Shown here one piece after another: positions 1-5,699 of a stretch of DNA of 12,511 nucleotides. Within the stretch, counting starts at the first letter, position 1, and every line of letters starts with the position of its first letter. The DNA is from Victivallales bacterium. GTDB lineage: Bacteria; Verrucomicrobiota; Lentisphaeria; Victivallales; UBA1829. The translations under genes were made by a program, and so were the position numbers. The notes beneath the pieces are model-generated. The model made no database searches and was not told where the DNA came from. It saw nothing but the letters and a program-made list of their open reading frames with translations. The stretch lies in contig JAEEQO010000074.1 in assembly GCA_016285335.1 (NCBI GenBank), forward strand, positions 1 through 12,511, given 5' to 3'.

Positions 1-738
1 GATGTTCGCGGTGGGGCTGAACTGCGTGCTGTAGGAGAAGTAGTATTTGCCTTTGTACTTGTGCATGTAGGAGGCTTCGAAGAACTTCGGCACGTTCAGG
101 TGAATGGCTTCCGGGAAGACGCTGATCATGTCCTTGTTGAGCTCGAGGATGCGCGCCTGGTCGTTGCCGTTGCCGCCGTAGTACACGAACGCGCGGCCGT
201 CGTCATCGACGAATCCGGCGGGGTCGAAGAGCCAGCGGGACGCGTAGTTGGAGACGTTGCCGGCGATGAGGGTCTTCTTAAGCGGGTCGGTGTAGGGGCC
301 TTCGGGTTTGTCCGCCACGGCAACGCCGATGGAGGAACCGCCGTCCGGGAAGTAGAGGTAGACTTTGCCGTCGCGGATCGCGGTGCCGGGGGCGTAGCAG
401 TGGCCTGCCCACGGAGCAACGGTCTGGTCCTCTCCGTACGGACCTTTGCCGCGGCCGTAGCCGAAATCGTGGTTGCGGCCGACGGAGAACACGAAACCGT
501 GGTCGGTCCAGTTCTGGAGGTCGTCGGTGGAGACCAGTTCGTAGTCGAACAGGTCGTAGCCGCGCTGGTTCGGGAGGTCGTGGCTGCAGATGATGTAGAT
601 GCGATCGTTGAACACGAACGCGTTCGGGTCCGCCGTGTAGACATGGCTGATGACGGGCTGGTCGGCTTTCACGATGCCGGCGGCGCACACGAGCGTGCAG
701 AGGGCCGCGAACATCGCTTTCAGGGTTTTGCTGGACAT
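1..738 (-). CDS. Secreted family-43 glycoside hydrolase (5' part, cut by window edge)
   Basis: The first 246 codons are present; the 3' end lies outside the window. Residues 1-25 form a signal peptide (K4, K7, a hydrophobic stretch, cleavage after VKA25), so the product is exported. The mature part begins a five-bladed beta-propeller of the GH43 type. D37 in TADPNAF is the expected general base, D172 in LFDPAGFVDDDG the pKa modulator, and E221 in FFEASYMHKYKGKYYFSYS the general acid. Blade motifs YELVSTDDLQNW (66-77) and GKVYLYFPDG (124-133) also fit. GH43 enzymes are usually beta-xylosidases or alpha-L-arabinofuranosidases acting on plant hemicellulose; the substrate cannot be told from this fragment. 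The start is set by AAGGAG (746-751) seven bases upstream and by the signal peptide. It is transcribed divergently from the gene at 1174. Family assignment is firm; specificity is open. Confidence 0.88.
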   Translation of the reverse strand, partial: MSSKTLKAMFAALCTLVCAAGIVKADQPVISHVYTADPNAFVFNDRIYIICSHDLPNQRGYDLFDYELVSTDDLQNWTDHGFVFSVGRNHDFGYGRGKGPYGEDQTVAPWAGHCYAPGTAIRDGKVYLYFPDGGSSIGVAVADKPEGPYTDPLKKTLIAGNVSNYASRWLFDPAGFVDDDGRAFVYYGGNGNDQARILELNKDMISVFPEAIHLNVPKFFEASYMHKYKGKYYFSYSTQFSPTANI

Positions 739-857
739 TGTATTGCTCCTTGCTGTTTGTTGACCGGACCTCCCTGCCGGGGGCATCGGTAGGAAAATCA
801 AAGACGATTGACTGTTTTTGAGGTGAAGCGGCAACGTTTGCCGCCTCCATTCATGCT

Positions 858-885
858 ACTATACAAGCTAGTTTTGTTTTTTCAA
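858..885 (-). promoter_or_regulatory. Promoter for the GH43 gene
   Basis: On the minus strand TTGAAA (885-880) and TATAGT (863-858) are separated by 16 bp, about 120 bp upstream of the GH43 start. Two TTCGGGC copies lie directly upstream of the -35, and phased A/T tracts lie further out. It is a close match to a sigma-70 promoter; the start point was not measured. Confidence 0.6.
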
Positions 886-977
886 GCCCGAAAACAGCCC
901 GAATATGATTTTTTTCCGAAAAAATAAGTTTTTTTCTACGGTATTTATCGAAAAAATAGTCCGTTTCCCTCAAAAAA
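872..977. other. Phased A/T tracts, probable intrinsically curved DNA
   Basis: Homopolymeric A or T runs lie at 877-882, 909-915, 919-924, 929-935, 951-956 and 972-977. Their centres (879.5, 912, 921.5, 932, 953.5, 974.5) fall near multiples of one helical turn (about 10.5 bp), the arrangement known to bend DNA. The tracts sit upstream of the -35 of the GH43 promoter, where they could act as an UP element or as a site for a nucleoid protein. Curvature is inferred from spacing only. Confidence 0.45.
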
Positions 978-1091
978 CGTTCGTTCCGTCAGGCAAACGA
1001 CGATATGGACCGGTCCGGTGAGGAAGCGATCGGACGTGAAACCTTCCCGGAATTGCTTCTTCCGAAAAACAGGCTCGAAAAGTTTCGCCGG

Positions 1092-1120
1092 TTGCATTTT
1101 TCCCCGGTCCGTGGTATAGT
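1092..1120 (+). promoter_or_regulatory. Promoter for the 1174 membrane protein gene
   Basis: TTGCAT (1092-1097) and TATAGT (1115-1120) are separated by 17 bp, giving a leader of roughly 45 nt before the ATG at 1174. The -10 hexamer is identical to that of the divergent GH43 promoter. Confidence 0.6.
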
Positions 1121-1173
1121 ATTCCCGGCAAAAACCGCATCAACGCCGTGCAATCAAACAAAAGGAGTGCGCC

Positions 1174-2667
1174 ATGAAAGATCTTTGGAACGAAATCGCG
1201 GAACTGCTGACCGCATACGGGATCGCCCATGTCCTGCTGGCCATCCTGGTCCTGTTCGCCGGGTGGATCGTCGCCTGGATTTTACAGAAACTCACGTTCA
1301 ACTGCGTCCGGAAATGCCGCATCGGGGAACGCCTGAGCATGTGCATTTCGGACGAGGCGGCGGCGCCCGCGGTGCGCGCGGAGAAGGTCGCCGGGCGGAT
1401 CGTCTTCTGGATCGTCTTCCTGTTTGCCGTAGTGCAGGCGCTGAACCTGCTCAGCCTGCACGACGCCGCGTCGCCGCTCCGCGACGTGCTGTCCGAGGTC
1501 GTCGGATACCTGCCGAACCTGTTCGCCGCGGTCATCCTGGGGCTGATCGCCTGGGGAGTGGCTGCAGCGCTCCGCTATGCCTCGCAGCTGCTGATGCACG
1601 CGCTGCGTCTGGACGAGAAGGTCGAGGGCGCGGTGGACACGGGCGGACGCGAGTGCAATCTGAGCTTCACGATCGCCACGACGCTGTTCTGGCTGGTGAT
1701 CCTGGCGTTCGTCCCGGCGATCCTGGGGGCGCTGAAGATCACGGGGCTGGCGAGGCCGTTCGAGACGATGACCGCCGACGTTCTGCGGTATCTGCCGCGC
1801 ATTTTCGCCGCCGTGCTGATCGTGGCGGCCGGACTTTTCCTCGCCGCCGTGCTTCGCAAGCTCGTGGAACGCCTCATCCTGTCGTCCGGCGGGCTCGGCG
1901 ACGCCGAACAGTCCGGCGGCAAGCTGTTCTCCCGCGACAGTCTCGCGCGCATCTGCGGCGTGCTGGTGTTCGTCGCCATCGTGATCCCCGTTTCGGCGGC
2001 GGCGCTCTCCGCGCTCGGGATCGACGCCCTTACGGAATCGGTCTCGAACCTCTTCACGCGGATGCTGAATTCCGCGGGCAACATCGTGGGCGCTGCCATC
2101 GTGATCTTCGTGGCGTTCGCGGTCGGTGCGCTGGTCGCCCGCCTCGTGTCGCGTCTGCTGGCGGACGCCGGACTGGACCGCCGCGTCGGCGAACTCGGCT
2201 GGAAGGCGCAGGGTCCCATGACCCCCTCGAACATCGCGGGCAAGCTTCTGTTCGCGGGCATCCTGGTCTTCTCGCTGATCGCCGCCCTGGAGATCCTTCA
2301 GCTGGAGGAATCCGCCGGGCTCGTGCGGTCCTTCCTGCCGTTTGCCGGACGCCTTGTGCTCGGCGCGGTGGTCTTCGTGATCGGCATGGCGCTGGCGAAC
2401 GCTTCGGCGGACTGCGTACGCCGCAACGGCGTGGAGTCGCAGGTCTTCCTGTTCGCGGTCCGCATTGCCGTGCTGTTCTTCGCGGGCGTCGCGGCTCTGA
2501 CCACGGCGGGGATCGGCGGAGCCGCCGCGCTGCTCGCGTTCGGGATCGTGCTCGGCGCATTTGCCGCCGCGTTCGCGATTGCGTTCGGACTCGGCGGACG
2601 CAGTTTCGCGGAACGCAAGCTGGAGGAATGGGACCGGGAACATTCCGGCAAAAACAAGACGGAATGA
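1174..2667 (+). CDS. Mechanosensitive-channel-type membrane protein with TM-helix repeats
   Basis: A 497-residue integral membrane protein. At least four copies of a helix pattern beginning LPxxFAAV or similar are visible at about residues 113-135, 207-234, 299-329 and 388-415, with a possible fifth at 14-40. This is the conserved TM-helix repeat (PF05552-like) found in CmpX-type and other mechanosensitive-channel relatives. The last segment (447-486), with AFGIVLGAFAAAFAIAFGLGGR, resembles an MscS pore helix, but the protein stops there: the cytoplasmic beta domain of MscS is missing. A charged tail (EEWDREHSGKNKTE) ends it. The likely role is in the membrane, in ion flux or tension response, but channel activity is not shown by sequence. 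The start is supported by AAGGAG (1162-1167) six bases upstream. A terminator follows, so it is probably a single-gene transcript. Confidence 0.8.
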   Translation: MKDLWNEIAELLTAYGIAHVLLAILVLFAGWIVAWILQKLTFNCVRKCRIGERLSMCISDEAAAPAVRAEKVAGRIVFWIVFLFAVVQALNLLSLHDAASPLRDVLSEVVGYLPNLFAAVILGLIAWGVAAALRYASQLLMHALRLDEKVEGAVDTGGRECNLSFTIATTLFWLVILAFVPAILGALKITGLARPFETMTADVLRYLPRIFAAVLIVAAGLFLAAVLRKLVERLILSSGGLGDAEQSGGKLFSRDSLARICGVLVFVAIVIPVSAAALSALGIDALTESVSNLFTRMLNSAGNIVGAAIVIFVAFAVGALVARLVSRLLADAGLDRRVGELGWKAQGPMTPSNIAGKLLFAGILVFSLIAALEILQLEESAGLVRSFLPFAGRLVLGAVVFVIGMALANASADCVRRNGVESQVFLFAVRIAVLFFAGVAALTTAGIGGAAALLAFGIVLGAFAAAFAIAFGLGGRSFAERKLEEWDREHSGKNKTE

Positions 2668-2710
2668 CCGGTTTTTCCGTTGCCGCGCCGCTTGAAACGG
2701 TGCGGATTAT

Positions 2711-2752
2711 GCGGGAGAGGACCGTACAGGCGGTTTCCCTCCCGCTTTTTTT
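2711..2752 (+). terminator. Rho-independent terminator after the 1174 gene
   Basis: GCGGGAG (2711-2717) pairs with CTCCCGC (2739-2745). Inside it, ACCG (2721-2724) pairs with CGGT (2731-2734). A run of seven T (2746-2752) follows immediately. It separates the channel-like gene from the acyltransferase operon. Confidence 0.75.
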
Positions 2753-2774
2753 CGCTTTTTGTCGGACAAAAGCG
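2753..2774. repeat. Short near-perfect inverted repeat
   Basis: CGCTTTTTGTC and GACAAAAGCG form almost uninterrupted dyad symmetry (one bulged T, very short centre) directly after the terminator T run and about 20 bp ahead of the weak promoter of the acyltransferase operon. It could be an operator, a second transcription-stop hairpin or chance in a T-rich stretch. Confidence 0.35.
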
Positions 2775-2794
2775 GGCTTTTTTCCCGAAAGCGT

Positions 2795-2823
2795 TTTTAT
2801 TTTTCATGAATATGATGTATATT
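2795..2823 (+). promoter_or_regulatory. Weak candidate promoter for the acyltransferase operon
   Basis: TATATT (2818-2823) is a good -10 hexamer, but the hexamer 17 bp upstream (TTTTAT, 2795-2800) is a poor -35. It lies between the upstream terminator and the GTG at 2871, where a promoter is needed. Neighbouring AT-rich registers are possible. Confidence 0.35.
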
Positions 2824-2870
2824 ATTATTTCGCCAGAAAAACCGTCTCAGTCCGCCGGGAAAAACATGCC

Positions 2871-3881
2871 GTGAACACGAAGCCGAAAAAGAAAAAGAAG
2901 AAAAAATCCGCGCTCGCCATCAATTTCGAGTACGCGGTCTTCCTGTGCGTGACCGCGGCGGTCCGGCTTCTGCCCCTTCACGCGGCCTACGCACTGCTGA
3001 ACTTCATCGCGTGGTCGGTGCGTCATTTCAATATGCGGCACGGTCCGCGCACGCCGAAGCTGATCCTGCATTCGGGGTTCGTGAAGACGAAGGCGGAGGC
3101 GAACAAGCTCGCTTTGGAGAGCCTGAAGCATTTTGCCAAGGTGTACGTCGAGGTCGTGAAGTTCGACCAGATCGTGAACGAGGACAACTTCAGCGAACAC
3201 ATCCGCATCGCGGACGACCCGCTGACGCGCGAGTTCATGGACCCGGCGACCGCGCCGCAGATCATCCTGACCACGGCGCACATCGGCAACTGGGAGCTCG
3301 CGGGCGGCCTGCACAGCTACATCACGAAACAGCGCATGACCAGCATCATGCGCCCGCTGGAGAATCCGAAGATCGGTCGCTACGTCTATGCCCGCCGCTG
3401 CCGGTTCCTGCACCGGAGTTTTTCCAAGGAGGAGGGCGTGCGTCCGCTGATCCAGGCGCACAAGGCCGGGGAGAACGTCACGATCGTGTCCGACCAGCAC
3501 GCGACGGAGAAGGAAGGCGTCCTGGTGACGTTCTTCGGCCATCCCGCCATGGCGCAGAAGACGCCGGCGTGGTTGTATCTCCGCACGCGCACCGTGATCG
3601 CAATGCCGTACCTGATCCGCGACGACGACGATTTCCATTTCACGTTCTATTGTGCCAGAATGCCCGATTATCAGCCGACCGGCGACACGGAGAAGGACAT
3701 CCGCGCGGTCGCCCAGCTTTACACGGACATGATCGAACAGCAGATCAGGCGGTTCCCGGAGCAGTGGCTCTGGTCGCACCGGCGCTGGCTGGACTTCGGA
3801 CGCGGCCCGTACCCGCAGAAACAGAATCCCGCATCTCAGGAGGAAGAAGCATCCCATGACGATCAAGCATCCCCTAAGTGA
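2871..3881 (+). CDS. Lysophospholipid/lipid A acyltransferase (LpxL/HtrB family)
   Basis: A 336-residue protein of the family that adds secondary acyl chains to lipid A or related lipids at the inner membrane, using acyl-ACP or similar donors. A hydrophobic anchor spans about residues 18-50. The catalytic HX4E motif is H137-IGNW-E142 in TAHIGNWELAG. Other family marks are RPLENPKI (161-168), SDQHATEKEGVLVTFFGHPA (207-226) and PEQWLWSHRRW (296-306). Length is normal. The start is taken as GTG 2871: no in-frame ATG lies near the conserved part, and the ATG at 2866 stops after two codons. The ribosome site is only a weak GGGA (2857-2860). Oddly, residues 6-12 are seven lysines in a row before the membrane helix. 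The 3' end overlaps rpe by 26 nt, so the two are surely co-transcribed. The exact substrate is unknown. Confidence 0.88.
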   Translation: MNTKPKKKKKKKSALAINFEYAVFLCVTAAVRLLPLHAAYALLNFIAWSVRHFNMRHGPRTPKLILHSGFVKTKAEANKLALESLKHFAKVYVEVVKFDQIVNEDNFSEHIRIADDPLTREFMDPATAPQIILTTAHIGNWELAGGLHSYITKQRMTSIMRPLENPKIGRYVYARRCRFLHRSFSKEEGVRPLIQAHKAGENVTIVSDQHATEKEGVLVTFFGHPAMAQKTPAWLYLRTRTVIAMPYLIRDDDDFHFTFYCARMPDYQPTGDTEKDIRAVAQLYTDMIEQQIRRFPEQWLWSHRRWLDFGRGPYPQKQNPASQEEEASHDDQASPK

Positions 3882-4578
3882 GTTCAAAAACAACCGTCTT
3901 CTGGTTTCGCCGTCGGTCCTGGCATGCAACTTCGCCGAGCTCGCCGCCGAGCTTCAGGCCGCGGAACAGGCCGAGGCGGACATGATCCACCTGGACATCA
4001 TGGATGGCCACTTCGTCCCGAACATCACGTTCGGCCCGCCCGTTGTGGCTTCGATGCGCAAATGCACGCGCCTGCCGTTCGACGTGCACCTGATGCTGGT
4101 CCATCCCGACCGCTACGTCGAGCCGTTCGCGAAGGCGGGCGCCGACCACATCACGTTCCACATCGAAAGCGAATGCGACCCGCTCGCGGTGGTGCGGCAG
4201 ATCCACGAGCAGGGATGTTCCGCCGGGATCACGCTCAATCCGGGCACTCCGGCCTCCGCGCTCGAAGCGGTCCTGCCCGAGATCGACATGGTGCTGGTGA
4301 TGTCGGTGGAGCCGGGGTTCGGCGGACAGAAGTTCCAGCCGGAAATGCTCCGCAAGACCACGGAGATCTACGACATGCTCCGCCGCATCGGCAGCCGCGC
4401 CCATATCGAGATCGACGGCGGCATCACGCACGACAACGTCAAGGACGCTGCGGCCGCGGGTGCGAACGTCATCGTCGCCGGGACCGCCGTCTTCCGGGCT
4501 GCTGAGGGCATTCGGACCGCCATTGCCGAGCTTCACGAAGCGCAGAAGTCCCTGCCGAAAGAGAAGCCCGCGCCCTGA
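3856..4578 (+). CDS. rpe: Ribulose-phosphate 3-epimerase
   Basis: A 240-residue TIM-barrel enzyme that interconverts D-ribulose 5-phosphate and D-xylulose 5-phosphate in the cytosolic pentose phosphate pathway. Diagnostic segments are all present: SPSVLACNF (18-26); HLDIMDGHFVPNITFG (45-60), with metal ligand H45 and catalytic D47; FDVHLM (74-79), with H77; the phosphate loop SVEPGFGGQKF (149-159); and EIDGGI (184-189), with catalytic D186. Length is typical, with a slightly extended N-terminus. The start at 3856 is supported by AGGAGG (3838-3843), which lies inside the acyltransferase gene. The 26-nt overlap with that gene suggests translational coupling. The radical SAM gene follows 80 nt later with no terminator seen between. 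Confidence 0.96.
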   Translation: MTIKHPLSEFKNNRLLVSPSVLACNFAELAAELQAAEQAEADMIHLDIMDGHFVPNITFGPPVVASMRKCTRLPFDVHLMLVHPDRYVEPFAKAGADHITFHIESECDPLAVVRQIHEQGCSAGITLNPGTPASALEAVLPEIDMVLVMSVEPGFGGQKFQPEMLRKTTEIYDMLRRIGSRAHIEIDGGITHDNVKDAAAAGANVIVAGTAVFRAAEGIRTAIAELHEAQKSLPKEKPAP

Positions 4579-4658
4579 TCTTTTCCGAACCTGGCCTTTT
4601 CCCTGAAGCCGCCCGATCGTCCGTTCAATTTCATCCGACCGAAAGAAGGTTTCCCGTT

Positions 4659-5549
4659 ATGGACCGTGAACACAAGCTTTTCCCCGCCGACTGGCAGAAG
4701 CCGGAATCCGGCGGTTTCGCACGCTGCCTCGTCTGTCCCCGTCACTGCCTCATCGCGGAGGGACGCACCGGATTCTGCGGCGTCCGCCTCAATCAGGGCG
4801 GCAGGATCTATTCCATGGCGTACGGCTACCCCTGCGCGCTCCAGATCGACCCGATCGAGAAGAAGCCGCTCCGCCATTTCCGTCCCGGCACCCAGGCGTT
4901 TTCCGTCGGGACCTACGGCTGCAATCTCAAATGCGTGTTCTGCCAGAACTGCCATCTCTCGCGCGAGAAGTTCAATCCGCACGCCGCCTACCGCTACTAT
5001 TCGCCCGAGGAGCTGATCGAGCTCATTCTCCGCCACGGCAGCGAATGCGTCGCGTTCACGTTCAACGAGCCCGCGGTCTGGGCGGAGTACGTGCGCGACT
5101 GCGCGATCCTCGCCCGCCGCGAGAAGATCAGCACGATCCTGGTCTCCAACGGATATTTCTCCGACGAGTGCATGCAGGACGTCTTCCCGCTCTTCGACGC
5201 CGCCAACATCGACGTGAAGGGCTTCGGCGACTTCTATCCGACCATGTGCTACGGCGAACTGGAACCGGTCAAGCATTCCTGCGAGTTCTTCAAGAAGGTC
5301 TGCGGCGGCCACCTCGAACTCACGAACCTCGTGATCCCCGGCAGAAACGATTCGCCGGAGCAGATCGACGGCTTCCTTGACTGGGTCCGCGACGGCCTCG
5401 GCATCGACACGCCCGTCCATTTCACGGCCTATCATCCGGCCTATCTGTACCACGAAAGCCCGCGCACGCCGCGTTCCCTGCTGGACAGCATCCAGGCGCA
5501 TGCGATCGGGCGCGGCTTCCCGAACGTGTACCTCGGGAACATCTGCTGA
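4659..5549 (+). CDS. AmrS-like radical SAM enzyme, short C-terminus
   Basis: A 296-residue radical SAM protein of the AmmeMemoRadiSam (AmrS, pyruvate-formate-lyase-activase-like) family. The SAM-binding 4Fe-4S motif is C88-X3-C92-X2-C95 in GTYGCNLKCVFCQNC. The N-terminal family signature is clear: C23LVC26PRHC30 and GFC40GVR, then DPIEKKPLRHF (64-74). FTFNEPAVWAEY and VIPGRNDS are further family motifs. The barrel closes with HFTAYHPAY and VYLGNI, then stops with a lone Cys. Family members I know usually continue past this point into a CPxCG-type cysteine segment, which is absent here in every frame. The reaction of the family is not firmly known to me. The usual partner genes AMMECR1 and Memo are not in the window. 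AGAAGG (4644-4649) supports the start. It is probably the last gene of the acyltransferase-rpe operon. Confidence 0.85.
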   Translation: MDREHKLFPADWQKPESGGFARCLVCPRHCLIAEGRTGFCGVRLNQGGRIYSMAYGYPCALQIDPIEKKPLRHFRPGTQAFSVGTYGCNLKCVFCQNCHLSREKFNPHAAYRYYSPEELIELILRHGSECVAFTFNEPAVWAEYVRDCAILARREKISTILVSNGYFSDECMQDVFPLFDAANIDVKGFGDFYPTMCYGELEPVKHSCEFFKKVCGGHLELTNLVIPGRNDSPEQIDGFLDWVRDGLGIDTPVHFTAYHPAYLYHESPRTPRSLLDSIQAHAIGRGFPNVYLGNIC

Positions 5550-5576
5550 TCCCGGCACTTTCTCCTCAAACAACAG

Positions 5577-5609
5577 AACCGTCGACTGTTTTCAGCCGGC
5601 GGTTTTTTT
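5577..5609 (+). terminator. Rho-independent terminator closing the acyltransferase-rpe-radical SAM operon
   Basis: AACCGTCG (5577-5584) pairs with CGGCGGTT (5597-5604) over eight base pairs, one of them G-U, followed by a T run to 5609. It lies 28 nt after the radical SAM stop codon and faces the convergent lipoprotein gene. Confidence 0.8.
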
Positions 5610-5627
5610 GTTGCGTTCGAAGACATG

Positions 5628-5662
5628 AAAACGCCCCCGGATCCGAGGCGGGACCGGGGGCG
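5628..5662 (-). terminator. Terminator of the lipoprotein gene
   Basis: On the minus strand CGCCCCCGG (5662-5654) and CCGGGGGCG (5640-5632) form a perfect nine-base-pair GC stem followed by TTTT (5631-5628). It lies about 40 nt past the stop codon of the lipoprotein gene. With the plus-strand terminator next to it, it insulates the convergent genes. The T tract is short. Confidence 0.7.
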
Positions 5663-5699
5663 CGGGAATCAATTCCGCAAAGCGGAGACCGGGAGGACG

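Larger units (their letters stand above)
739..1173. other. Divergent intergenic region, no gene seen
   Basis: This 435-bp stretch separates the divergent GH43 and channel-like genes. It holds the GH43 leader and promoter on the left, the phased A/T tracts in the middle, and the promoter and leader of the 1174 gene on the right. A 10-bp perfect palindrome, GGACCGGTCC, lies at about 1006-1015. Open frames across it have no ribosome-binding site or recognisable product, so I call no gene. No tRNA or riboswitch fold was recognised. Confidence 0.6.

Noticed and set aside
61..792. 243-codon open frame on the plus strand at the left edge
   Set aside because: Antisense to the GH43 gene, which has a signal peptide, ribosome site and all three catalytic residues.
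1282..2643. 453-codon open frame on the minus strand
   Set aside because: Antisense to the TM-helix-repeat gene; the translation is Arg/Gln/Asp-rich low complexity with no ribosome site.
1005..2870. A long plus-strand open frame starting at 1005 and running into the acyltransferase frame (958 codons in all)
   Set aside because: Its first part lies out of frame over the 1174 membrane protein gene, is Arg/Gly-rich without domains, and crosses the terminator at 2711-2752. Only the part from GTG 2871 is real.
4533..5573. 346-codon open frame on the minus strand
   Set aside because: Antisense to the radical SAM gene, whose catalytic motifs are intact; the antisense product has no recognisable domain.
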